NCBI RefSeq assembly: GCF_023343835.1
Contig: NC_064449.1
Coordinates: forward strand, 3,447,778 to 3,511,777
DNA: 64,000 bases
Direction of reading: 5' to 3'
Origin: Lagopus muta
Taxonomy: Eukaryota > Chordata > Aves > Galliformes > Phasianidae
Shown here: piece by piece, positions 11,601 through 19,300 of the stretch
Layout: the number at the start of each line of letters is the position of its first letter
Position numbering within the stretch: the stretch's first letter is position 1
Made by a program: the position numbers and the translations under genes
Notes under the pieces: model-generated
What the model saw: only the letters and a program-made list of their open reading frames with translations
The model's database searches: none
Told to the model about the DNA's origin: nothing

Positions 11601-12417
11601 TGGAGGCTGAATGTATTCCTGGGTTTTCTTGCTACTTAGGGCATAAGCAGGATTGTTCTGATGCGTGGGATTTAACCAGATCTTACCACTTTTTTGATAG
11701 ATGTTGAGGGTTGGAAGGGCAAAACCTGAAACGTGGCCCAAACCTGCTCCAAAGACAAAGGGTAAGAAAACTTAATATTACTACATTGGCTTCTTTACTG
11801 TGCATCTAAATCTTAAGGACGTTTTGTAGCTTAATGAGAGACACCTGGAGTGGGGGGGGAAGGCATTTGCACTGTGGAAGTCTCACACATCCCTTCCCTT
11901 TCTTTCAGATGAGAACACTCTGGCACTGCCTGTGCCAGTGGAGAGCGATGCAGAAAGTGACAGCTCTGACCGCATACCTGTGCCCAGCTTCCAGAATTCC
12001 TTCAGCCAAGCTATTGAAGCTGCCCTCCTGAAACTGGACAAACCATCCACAGCTGATCATTTGTCAGGTGAGGAGGGGAGGCTTCTGAAAATTCTGGAGC
12101 AAGAAAAAAATGAGTATTTCTCCCTTCGGGAGAAGGAAGAGAAGCAATTTTGGGGATCAAAAATCAGCTGCAGAGCAGGTCTGAAAAGTATCAGGTTGTG
12201 GTTTCTGAACCACTTGGTTAGGGCTTCTGGTAGCTTAAAGCAGTTATCTTAGAGGGAGCTTAGAAGATCTCAGCACTGGTTTCTTGTGTGCTATCCCTGT
12301 TCCACAAGAAGAATGACAGTGTCTTTTTCATTCTTCACAGAGGAAAAAGGAGGGAAGAAAAGAAAGAAACAGAAGCAGAAGCTACTGTTCAGCACCTCTG
12401 TTGTTCACACAAAGTGA
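2400..12417 (+). CDS. RNF10: RNF10, RING finger protein 10 (coding exons 2-17; 5' partial)
   Basis: RNF10 is a RING-type E3 ubiquitin ligase. It is reported to ubiquitinate 40S ribosomal proteins, to bind MEOX2, and to act as a synapse-to-nucleus messenger in neurons. Sixteen exons join in phase with GT-AG sites at 2400-2603, 3622-3821, 4522-4612, 5617-5801, 5878-6014, 7559-7719, 8228-8356, 8510-8768, 8980-9113, 9618-9735, 10043-10144, 10576-10710, 11397-11494, 11701-11761, 11909-12067 and 12341-12417. Together they encode about 749 residues, in line with a protein of roughly 800 once exon 1 is added. In order, the product has a basic, Ser/Gly-rich N-terminal region, a C3HC4 RING, an acidic middle, a highly basic helix and a lysine-rich C-terminus ending SVVHTK. 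The one defect is a frame break in the first exon seen. The introns hold only simple repeats as far as I can tell. Identity is secure from near-continuous similarity to mammalian RNF10. Confidence 0.96.
3622..3821 (+). CDS. RNF10: RNF10 exon 3
   Basis: The acceptor is tctcttag and the donor is gccaa|gtgagt. It encodes [19 protein letters not shown] followed by a conserved stretch containing [17 protein letters not shown] and [12 protein letters not shown]. This RNF10-specific region N-terminal to the RING is nearly identical to the mammalian protein, so the frame downstream of the exon 2 break is certain. Confidence 0.95.
4261..4290 (+). repeat. (TTTG)n microsatellite
   Basis: Five imperfect TTTG units ending in a T run, in an RNF10 intron. 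Confidence 0.85.
4522..4612 (+). CDS. RNF10: RNF10 exon 4
   Basis: The acceptor is cctttccccag and the donor is gtg|gtcagt, an acceptable non-consensus GT site. It completes the split Asn codon and encodes [20 protein letters not shown] then [10 protein letters not shown], just before the RING. Confidence 0.95.
5617..5801 (+). CDS. RNF10: RNF10 exon 5, RING finger
   Basis: This exon carries the whole C3HC4 RING. Cys codons lie at 5644 and 5653 (CPIC), Cys at 5689 and His at 5695 (CGH), Cys at 5704 and 5713 (CWAC), and Cys at 5758 and 5767 (CPIC). These eight zinc ligands are all present, so the ubiquitin-ligase module should be functional. The donor splits a Ser codon (ag|gtgaga). Confidence 0.97.
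5878..6014 (+). CDS. RNF10: RNF10 exon 6
   Basis: It follows a 76-base intron with acceptor attgcag. It encodes [20 protein letters not shown] and then [15 protein letters not shown] up to VQPVYVG, with a split Asp codon at the donor (g|gtgagt). This is the RNF10-specific segment after the RING. Confidence 0.95.
7559..7719 (+). CDS. RNF10: RNF10 exon 7
   Basis: The acceptor is ctgttag. It encodes [20 protein letters not shown] and continues through a Glu/Lys-rich helix to [11 protein letters not shown], ending in phase 0 before gtgaga. The heptad-like pattern suggests a coiled coil; this is inferred from composition. Confidence 0.94.
8228..8356 (+). CDS. RNF10: RNF10 exon 8
   Basis: The acceptor is cctgcag and the donor is aag|gtgagt. 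It has 43 codons beginning [18 protein letters not shown] and ending AVSQEKK. It is in frame with both neighbours, and this part is less conserved than the RING region. Confidence 0.92.
8510..8768 (+). CDS. RNF10: RNF10 exon 9, acidic region
   Basis: The acceptor is ctgtattag and the donor is caag|gtcagt. It starts [12 protein letters not shown] and runs through a strongly acidic, poorly conserved stretch to [10 protein letters not shown]. The end motif matches the SSSPCYYFYQ type of mammals. This is the longest RNF10 exon in the window and is likely disordered. Confidence 0.93.
8980..9113 (+). CDS. RNF10: RNF10 exon 10
   Basis: The acceptor is tgttgcag and the donor is gag|gtagtt, a weaker donor. 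It encodes [20 protein letters not shown], then [10 protein letters not shown] and IAGYSMTE. This is a strongly conserved RNF10-specific domain. Confidence 0.95.
9496..9515 (+). repeat. T12-C8 homopolymer junction
   Basis: Twelve T followed by eight C in the RNF10 intron upstream of exon 11, a likely site of sequencing-length uncertainty. Confidence 0.95.
9618..9735 (+). CDS. RNF10: RNF10 exon 11
   Basis: The acceptor follows a T-rich tract (tttaatcag) and the donor is tcag|gttggt. It encodes [20 protein letters not shown] and then CELALKPP up to ETLELFS. It is conserved with mammalian RNF10. Confidence 0.95.
10043..10144 (+). CDS. RNF10: RNF10 exon 12, basic helix
   Basis: The acceptor is tgctcctag and the donor is aagt|gtaagt. 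It encodes [20 protein letters not shown] followed by [14 protein letters not shown]. The dense Lys/Arg clusters could act as a nuclear localisation signal or an RNA/ribosome contact, which is an inference from composition. Confidence 0.95.
10576..10710 (+). CDS. RNF10: RNF10 exon 13
   Basis: The acceptor is cctctttctag and the donor is acag|gtgagc. It encodes [16 protein letters not shown], then a Ser/Thr/His-rich variable stretch ending [12 protein letters not shown]. Confidence 0.93.
11397..11494 (+). CDS. RNF10: RNF10 exon 14
   Basis: The acceptor is cttggtag and the donor is cag|gtaaga. It encodes [20 protein letters not shown] and then [12 protein letters not shown]. It is Ser/Pro-rich, and its end is well conserved. 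Confidence 0.94.
11701..11761 (+). CDS. RNF10: RNF10 exon 15
   Basis: The acceptor is ttttttgatag and the donor is aagg|gtaaga. It encodes [20 protein letters not shown] plus one base of an Asp codon. This is the smallest internal RNF10 exon here. Confidence 0.93.
11909..12067 (+). CDS. RNF10: RNF10 exon 16
   Basis: The acceptor is tctttcag and the donor is tcag|gtgagg. It encodes a short acidic stretch, then [20 protein letters not shown] and [14 protein letters not shown]. The [13 protein letters not shown] block is nearly invariant between birds and mammals. Confidence 0.95.
12341..12417 (+). CDS. RNF10: RNF10 exon 17, C-terminus and stop
   Basis: The acceptor is attcttcacag. It encodes [20 protein letters not shown] then VVHTK and TGA at 12415-12417. 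The lysine-rich tail and last residues match the mammalian C-terminus, which fixes the end of the gene. Confidence 0.96.
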
Positions 12418-13590
12418 TTCTGCTATTCAAGAGAAGTTTCCTCTCCTGGTTTTCTTTTCATTTTGCTTTGTTTTGCTGCTATAGTTTGAGTATTTAAATT
12501 TGAACAGACTAAACTTGTTTTTCCAGGGCTTCTAGGGTGTTTCAGGAGGAAACCATGACAGTATATGTTGAAGATTTCTTTTTTTATTCCAGCTTACCAA
12601 ATTGGTTTATACTGAAACAAAGTTTTGAAAGAAAAACCCCAGAGATTATTCAGCCAAGGCTTCTAGTCTGTACCACGTCAGTTCTTTTGGCCTAGTAAGC
12701 AGTATGAAAGTGTTTACATCTGAATGGTACTGCCAGAGTGCTGCAATATTGCCTAAGTGAAGAGGCAGAGTCTTTACCTCCCCCAGAAATGCATGGACAG
12801 AAGTCTGTCTGATTGTGAGTGCTGTTTCAGTAAAGCTATTAAACTGCTTTCTTTGGAAACTGGTTTCCTCTGCACTGGGGCAAAAGAGCTTTCTGGCTTT
12901 CAAGTGTTAGCTGCTATCTGTTCTTTTTCTAAAGAGCAAGAATTCCTTCTGTTCTCCTGGCTTTGAAAGGCTTAAAGCTGAGGTGAGTGTGTAAAGAACT
13001 TGGCTACTTGGCTTTGAAGTGACTGTTGCTGAAACTGTGTATTTCAAAGTGCATACTGGCACTGTGGTAGAAGGAACTCCTGGCTTATCTCAGTTGTTTA
13101 ACTCTGTTTTAATGTGGGTTGAATGAGGCTGCTAATTTTTTTTTCTCCTTTTGCCAACCACGGCTGACAAATTCTTTGTAACCTGATGATCATCCAGAGC
13201 AAACACTCCACCCTAGGGCTCTTGGTAAATAGGTGAACTACATTTTGACGCTGGCTGCTGTTGAATTGGAGGAACAACTGATAGCTGGAGTGTATAGACT
13301 CTTATCCCTCAGCAAGAAACATGGATCTCTTGCACTGGGATAAAGTTCTGTATCTGCTTGGTTCTGGGATGCGAGCTGATCTGCAGTAAGCACCTCGGCT
13401 ATAACCATGCCTCTTCTGGACCCCTCCTCCCTCTTTCTTTGGGTGGTTGCATTCTGCACTGCTTGTGGTTTGATTTGAAGCTAATGAGTTAAGTGGTGTG
13501 GATTTTGTTAAATAAAATGAACTGTAGGTGTAATGTACCAGTCAAGGCCACCAGTCGCAATAAATCATATGCGCACACTTACAATACTGC
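12418..13590 (+). other. RNF10: RNF10 3' UTR (end inferred)
   Basis: This is non-coding sequence after the RNF10 stop. The 3' boundary is set by inference from two AATAAA hexamers at 13511 and 13559. A T-rich stretch occurs at 13137-13148. No coding potential with homology is visible. Confidence 0.6.
13511..13564 (+). terminator. RNF10: Candidate RNF10 poly(A) signals
   Basis: AATAAA occurs at 13511-13516 and again at 13559-13564, about 1.1 kb after the stop codon. Further plus-strand hexamers at 14302, 14671 and 14991 could serve longer transcripts. Only transcript 3' ends can tell which is used. Confidence 0.5.
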
Positions 13591-15029
13591 AGACTTTTTG
13601 AGCTCCAAGTTTGTATCACCACAGTGTCACACCACTTTTGGTAACACGAGCAAGTTTAGCATCATACTAATGCTACAGATTTCCTTTCAGGAAGCTGCTA
13701 TGAAGTAACACGTAACATAGTGACAGGTGTCTTCTGTTACATTCAGCCCCACCTGGGTTATATTCACCCCACCAAGGGTGTTCACATAGCTTTCGAAAAG
13801 CTTATGGGCTTCCTTTAAGAAGCAGCCTATGCCCTCTCTCTCTCTTCTGTGCTGTGACCAGTTTGAGCAAGGATCCCGTGGATTTGAAACTTCTGTTATT
13901 AGGTATCCTCACACCACTGCCATGTTCACTGGTTTTATTCCTATCTTGAAAAGTCTGTCAGTAAATTGCTGCTTCAAAAAAAAGAGGCTCCTTCCACAGG
14001 TGCTTCCTCCAGGCACAAAGGGCACAAAAAACTGTCTGCAGCTGTGAGCCAGAAAGAGGGGGGAGACTGGGGAGGACAAGAATGTTTCTATTACTAGGGG
14101 AGAACAGAGGAAACACTGGCAAAACATTCTTTGAAAGCAGCTTAATTTCACACTTGGTCACAATTAACAACACTTGAGGGAAAGAGCACAGCTTGTCAAG
14201 GGAATATAAAGAAACAAAGTGCCTAGGAGTGGCACACAGCTTGCTGTTAATGCTTCAAATGCACATTGGAAAATTGTTGGTGAGGGCACAGAAAGCCATT
14301 AAATAAAAAAAAAATTCAAGTATGCAGTTAACTGTTTTCACAATGGTATTGTTTCTTACTTGTAACAGTTATTTTAAGCCATGGAACAGGAGTAACTACT
14401 TGAGTGTCTAACCATTATATTGTTTATTATCTCCTACACTGTTACAGTTGAGTTTTCTTTGAGTTGACAAGAAAGAGGAGTTGGAGCTGGTACAACTCAC
14501 CTCCCTGTCTCACAGGCACTGTAACAAGGGAAGAATGCAGGCAAAGAAGGCTCTCCTGCGTGCAGGGGCAGCCTCCATTGGGCAGATCTTCAAGTTGTGT
14601 TTTGTTTTCCAATGGATTCAAGAGATGTGAGCAGCAGTGCTACTTTCCTGTAACTGATTGGTGTAACCTCAATAAATATCTAAGCAGTAATTGTACCTAT
14701 GAGTTTTAAAAGGGGTTGGATGGAGCTGAGCCACGTAGTTCCACCTTGTGTTCCCTGTAGTCCATGCTCCTGTAGACAATCAGTGCTTTTGTGACTTGAA
14801 ACACCAGACAACCCTTTCAAGAACAGCTGCACTGGAAGATAAGGGCAAAAACTAAAGTTATTGCTGTCTGTACCGAGGGAGCTTAACTACATTTCTTTCC
14901 CATACCAACTGGCTGAAGCTCACTTCTACCTCAGCACAAAGATCACATTGAGCTTCGCTCCTTTGGAGCAGTCAAAGGTTTGAATCCTGGAATAAAAGAG
15001 GCAAGAAACCTACTTAAGTGTAATCTTCT
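13591..15029. other. Tail-to-tail gap between RNF10 and POP5
   Basis: No gene is recognisable. RNF10 and POP5 converge across this stretch. It contains three extra plus-strand AATAAA hexamers, an A-rich run at 14301-14314, and otherwise ordinary sequence. Confidence 0.6.
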
Positions 15030-15047
15030 GTGGTTTTTTGAATGCAT

Positions 15048-15053
15048 TTTATT
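15048..15053 (-). terminator. POP5: POP5 poly(A) signal
   Basis: Read on the minus strand this is AATAAA, about 125 bases past the POP5 stop codon. It is the only canonical hexamer close behind the gene, so the mature 3' end is probably near 15025-15035. Confidence 0.75.
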
Positions 15054-15177
15054 TAAGAACACTTGAAATCTAAGTAGAGCCAGGAAAAGCACCTTTACTT
15101 GCTTTACTTAACACAGGAGGATACTTGGTATCGCTTTGATGATAGCCAGGTCCAGAACAAAGGCGAACAAGTGCTGC

Positions 15178-15281
15178 TCAGTCTGTCTCTGTGCCATCCT
15201 CCTCCTCCTCCTCCCCGCTCTGCGCCTGCTCTTCTGTGAGGGAGCAGCTCAGCACCGCCTGCCGCACGCTGCGCTTCTCCT
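15178..15281 (-). CDS. POP5: POP5 exon 5, acidic tail and stop
   Basis: The acceptor is ttttggcag. It encodes EKRSVRQAVLSCSLTEEQAQ and then SGEEEEEDGTETD, followed by TGA at 15180-15178. Five consecutive GAG codons make the acidic run, a small coding trinucleotide repeat that could vary in length. Confidence 0.92.
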
Positions 15282-16052
15282 CTGCCAAAAGACACAGCAG
15301 AGTTGTGCCGCAGCCCCACGAGCAGAGCCGCGGGGCCGGAGGAACTCACCTTCACTCGTACACTTCTGCAGCAGCAGCAGCAGCTGCCTTCTGTTATACT
15401 GGATGAGAAACTTCTGACAGGTTCTGATGGTACCTGCGGGAGCCGCGAGAGCGGCGCGTTTGGAACCGAGCGTTGTTGTAGCACGGGGCACCCGTGCGCA
15501 GGCCGCCCTGCCGCCCATTAACGGCACCCCTCCGTCAGTCCAGGTGCCGAGCGGCCGCGCTACGGACGGATCCGTTCCCCCCGCAGGTACCGCACTCACC
15601 GCCCACGTGCAGCGTGCGCAGCGCGCAGGGGAAGCGCTGCCCGCGGCTCTCCAGGTGCCGGACGAGCGGCAGCGCCGAGCTCAGCAGGCGCTGGAAGTCC
15701 TTGCGGCAGCGCAGCAGCACGGTGCCGGTGTACGCGTTCAGGTACTTCACTGCGGGCCGAACGCAGCCGTCAGCGCCCGCGCCGCCCCGCCGAGCCGAGC
15801 CCCCCGCGGCCCCGCCCCGCTACCTGTGAAGGACACGCAGCAGCAGCCCAGCCCGTAGTCCCCGTGCGCCCGCGCGACGGCGTCCCTGACGGCGAGGCCC
15901 ACCGCGCGGTCCTCGATGCACTGCCGGCACCGCGGGTCCTCCGAGAGCACCTCGCACAGCACGTACCTGCGGGCGGCGGGCCGCTGTGAGCTGCCGGCGG
16001 AGCCGCACCGCGCCGCCACACCGCAGCCTCACCTGTTCTTGAAGCGAACCAT
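15178..16052 (-). CDS. POP5: POP5, RNase P/MRP protein subunit (complete, 5 exons)
   Basis: POP5 is a shared protein subunit of nuclear RNase P (tRNA 5' processing) and RNase MRP (rRNA processing), acting in the nucleus and nucleolus. The minus-strand exons are 16052-16033, 15966-15824, 15749-15600, 15433-15350 and 15281-15178. All junctions are GT-AG and in phase, giving 501 coding bases and 166 residues, against about 163 in human. The start MVRFKNRYVLCE matches the family N-terminus and the ATG sits in a good context (gcggcATGg). Core motifs are VKYLNAYTGTVLLRCRKDF, TLHVGGTIRTCQKFLIQYNR and RRQLLLLLQKC. The C-terminus is acidic and ends EEEEEDGTETD. Introns are only 66, 74, 166 and 68 bases, typical of compact microchromosomal genes. 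No defects are seen. Confidence 0.96.
15350..15433 (-). CDS. POP5: POP5 exon 4
   Basis: The acceptor is ctcccgcag and the donor is gaag|gtgagt. It encodes TIRTCQKFLIQYNRRQLLLL and then LQKCTSE, the most conserved block of the family. Confidence 0.95.
15600..15749 (-). CDS. POP5: POP5 exon 3
   Basis: The acceptor is gcccgcag and the donor is ggcg|gtgagt. It encodes KYLNAYTGTVLLRCRKDFQR and then LLSSALPLV through to TLHVG. This is the central beta-sheet region of the Pop5 family. Confidence 0.95.
15824..15966 (-). CDS. POP5: POP5 exon 2
   Basis: The acceptor is gcccgcag and the donor is acag|gtagcg. It encodes YVLCEVLSEDPRCRQCIEDR and then a stretch ending GLGCCCVSFT. The family pattern is the CE...DPRC start of the Pop5 fold. 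Confidence 0.94.
16033..16052 (-). CDS. POP5: POP5 exon 1 (coding part)
   Basis: Twenty coding bases encode MVRFKN plus a split Arg codon (ag|gtgagg). The ATG is the first codon of the family-conserved N-terminus, and the sequence just upstream is CpG-rich 5' UTR. Confidence 0.93.
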
Positions 16053-16088
16053 GCCGCCGCCGGGCCCCTCCGCGCCGATGGTGCTCAG

Positions 16089-16124
16089 CCAATGAGCGAG
16101 CGGCCTCCGCTCACCGCAGCCAAT
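16089..16124. promoter_or_regulatory. POP5: Paired CCAAT (NF-Y type) boxes upstream of POP5
   Basis: CCAAT occurs at 16089-16093 (cagccaatgagcg) and 16120-16124 (gcagccaatcgcc). They are 31 bases apart in the same orientation and 37-74 bases upstream of the POP5 ATG. Pairs spaced about three helical turns are a common NF-Y arrangement. Binding is inferred. Confidence 0.65.
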
Positions 16125-16217
16125 CGCCACGGCGCAGGGGCGGGGAAAGAGGAAGGACTTCCCGTCCTCGCTCAGCCTGCGCGTTGCGTTCCTTCCTCCC
16201 TCGGCTGGCTGTGGCTT

Positions 16218-16229
16218 TGCGCATGCGCG
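16218..16229. promoter_or_regulatory. POP5: NRF1-like site
   Basis: The sequence tgcgcatgcgcg fits the palindromic NRF1 consensus (YGCGCAnGCGCR) at most positions. It lies about 170 bases upstream of the POP5 ATG inside the CpG island. Use as a POP5 element, or for divergent transcription, is inferred. Confidence 0.55.
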
Positions 16230-16340
16230 CTGCTTCCCGCGCTTCGCCGCTTTCCCCACAGCCGCCGCGCGGGGGCGCTCGAGGCGCGGTGCGAGGCGTC
16301 GAGGGGCGTCCGCGCGTCTCACGGCTCATTCGGAGTGGAA

Positions 16341-19300
16341 ACGTCGCCCTTAACGGCCTTAATTGTGGACAAAGCAGTGATAAAGGCAGAGCAATTCCTG
16401 TCCTGGGTGTTAAACTCCTGCCTCGGTACACAGGTGCTGCTGGCTGCCGGCTCTGCTGCTCCTGCTCTGTCCTGACTTCCCTCCATCGCCTTCAGGCAGG
16501 CGTTAATGAGAATTTCTCGGGGAGAAAAGCACCAAGTCTGCTGCGAGGCCTTTACCTGTGTGCTGTGAACAGAGGCAATGTGGATATTTGCCAGCCTGTG
16601 GTGCAGGTAGCAGGCCTTTCCTGCATTGCTCTGTGCTCTGACGGCTGCCTGGGCTCCGTTCTGTGCTCCCACATCTCTGTGTGCTACCAAAGGCATCTCT
16701 CTGTGGGGATCCCGTGTGGTTTTGCTGTGCAATGAGGAGCCGGCAGCTGTCAGTGCAGTGCTGTTCCCCTCCCTGCCTTCCGACCTGTTCAGGTTGCTGT
16801 CACTGCTGCCCTCCTCGTTTCCCTGTTGTTGCAGAGGCACAGCTGGGGCTGGACAAGCAGCCCGCCTGAGTGCACTGTGCCCTATAATCCAATAGGACGT
16901 GTGCACTGTGCATGCTACAGGCACGGCCCCATGCATTGCGAAAGCCTCAGTTTTCGGTCCAGAAAGCTGATTAGGAGAGACACAGTGCAAAGAGAGAGCA
17001 GTGTGGTGAGAGAGCGCCGTCCTGCTTCATTTGACGTAGGATATGGCCTTCAGTTCCCTGTTGTTGATTTGGATGATGCGCAGAGCAGCCCTGAGCCACC
17101 ACAGCTCCCTGCAGACAGCGCTCGTGTCAGCACAGGGCGTGCAGATCTGGTCAGGCTTCACGGTTTGCTGAGCTGACAGCCCAGGACTAAAAGATTCTAA
17201 CACCTCCTCGTTTGTTTTCTTTCCTCCTCACCCTGTCCTCTGCAAGCTTTGCTGTATTGATTTGTGTCAGTGATTCAAGAAGCAATCATAAGAGACACTG
17301 AGTTACATGGCCAAGGTGGGAAAGAACTGTCTCCTGAAATAGGGTTGGAGAGAGAAAAATTTGGAAAATGCAATTTGAGTTGAAGATTGGCTGCAGAGAG
17401 CTGCCAAGAAGGAGGATGGGTGTCTCTCCTGCAGACCTAGAGAGACTATATGGCCTTGGAATAGCTTATCAGATAGAAATTACGGAGGTCAGAGTGTGCT
17501 AGGACAGGGGCAAGTAACATGCACTCTAGGGGCATTAGAAATGATTTGTAAAGCTTTTTGAGAACTTTGGATAGAAGGCTCTTAATCAGCATATAAAGAA
17601 TGATAGCTTCATCAATGATTGTCCTACAAAGGGGTGAGTCCAATAAACTCCTGGGCTGATTTTTTCTGATCTTGGTTCGCATAATGATTTCATTTTGAGA
17701 ATAATACAGGAAAGGCTACAAATGGCTGATATTAATTGATGTGTTTTAGAGAGCAGGACAAAGCATGTTTCAGAGTCCTTTGGGTCTTGTGTTGCTGTCA
17801 CTGCCAGATGCTTCAGGGGCCGCAGAGGATTCCCTGTTGAGGTTTTCTTCCATCCGTATCCCGTGGATCCTGCCCAGATGCTGGGTGGCCATGTGGGCAG
17901 TTGTAGATTTGGACTCAAGCTGCTGATGCATATTGGGAGGATGAGTTTTGGGAAGAGGTGCCAAATTCACCCAACTCAGGCGGTGAACCAAATACCTTAC
18001 ACTTATCAGAAACGGTCGAGGGGCTTTTGAACCTGTCAGCCGTGCCCTGCCTGATCTGAAAAGCAGGATGGGGCTAGAAAATGGGGGAGGTTACATCTGC
18101 TGTAGGAATGGAGCCCTGGTGTCCTCTGAAGTGGCTCTGTTCTGTTGGCTCCAGATAGGGTTGGCCTTTGAGAGCTGGGCCTTTGGGATCCAGACCTTCG
18201 TGTTGGGTTTACACAACATATGTAATCTCCATATTACAGGCTAAGTCATATTTGTATCGTATGGAATTAATTGTGCTAATAAGCTGCAGTAAACAGTGTG
18301 ATTGATGTACACCCTTTATTGCATGCAGTCAGCTCTTAGAATTCATAACTTTTTGCTATATTTAAAATCACCAGCATATGCGTTCACTGAAAAGACAGAG
18401 ATCAGTTAGTGAATCTTCGTCCTTTTTAGGTAGGATGTTTGCATTTTGTAGACGAGGAAGCAGGGGTACAAAAGGAATCAACACATCGTTTGTGGTAAAT
18501 AGCTGTCAGGCTGGAGATGGGGAGCAAGGACACAATGGGAGCAGAGGGAGCCAGCGTGTTAGAGCATACTGTGTTGGAGTCTCAGTCTTGTATGTTGCTC
18601 ACACATAACGTAGCCAAGTAATTAATTATGTTCTGGAGTAAAATTAGGCGTGCTGGTGCTCCATCCTGGTGATACCACAATTTGATCTTCCTCGCACAGC
18701 CAAAGCCATGGCTTCGCTTCCCCCTGGAAGCACTGAGCTGAACTTGCCATCAGGTGTGCTATGAGGGTGACAGCTATGTTTTGTTCCACTGCATGCACAT
18801 TGCATCCCCAGATAACCCTGTGGTTGAACACAAAACAATCTGCCTAAAATTAAAACTGCTTCTTAAATCCTCTGTGTGATGCTGCCCGAAGCTTTTTGTT
18901 CAGTTTATCTTCACAAGGTCACTGACACAGAAGAGTGCATTCTGTAAGCATGTTGGCCTGGAGCCTTTCATGTAGATGCTTTAAAGGAATATTTGGGATG
19001 TGTTCTCTCTCACTTTGGTCCCTTCCTTTTTACTCTCATTTTCTGTATTTCCCCTCCTTCCTTTTTAGCTCAGGATCCCTCAGGTCAATATACTTAGGAA
19101 TAAAGCTATCCTTTTTTATCACCTTAGCATATAAATGCTAATGCAAATATAATCAACGCATAATGAAAGAATGAAATTTGCAGATTTCTTTGTTGGAACA
19201 GTCAAGAACAGGATCATTCTCTTTAGATTAATGGTGACCATGTGCTCTTAATTATCAAATGCAGTAAAACTGCTTCTAAATAGGAAATCTGTGGGCAGTG

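Larger units (their letters stand above)
15430..16340. promoter_or_regulatory. POP5: CpG island over the POP5 start
   Basis: CpG dinucleotides are dense from about 15430 to 16340, covering POP5 exons 1-3 and several hundred bases upstream, in contrast with both flanks. No TATA box is evident near the start. This fits a housekeeping promoter. The boundaries are judged by eye. Confidence 0.85.

Noticed and set aside
15194-15212. (CCT)n run as an independent microsatellite
   Set aside because: It is the reverse complement of five GAG codons in the POP5 acidic tail and is covered by that exon.
16184-16990. Open frames of about 183 (+) and 223 (-) codons upstream of POP5
   Set aside because: They overlap the CpG island and its flank, show no recognisable domain, and lie on opposite strands of the same DNA. 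They are best explained by base composition.
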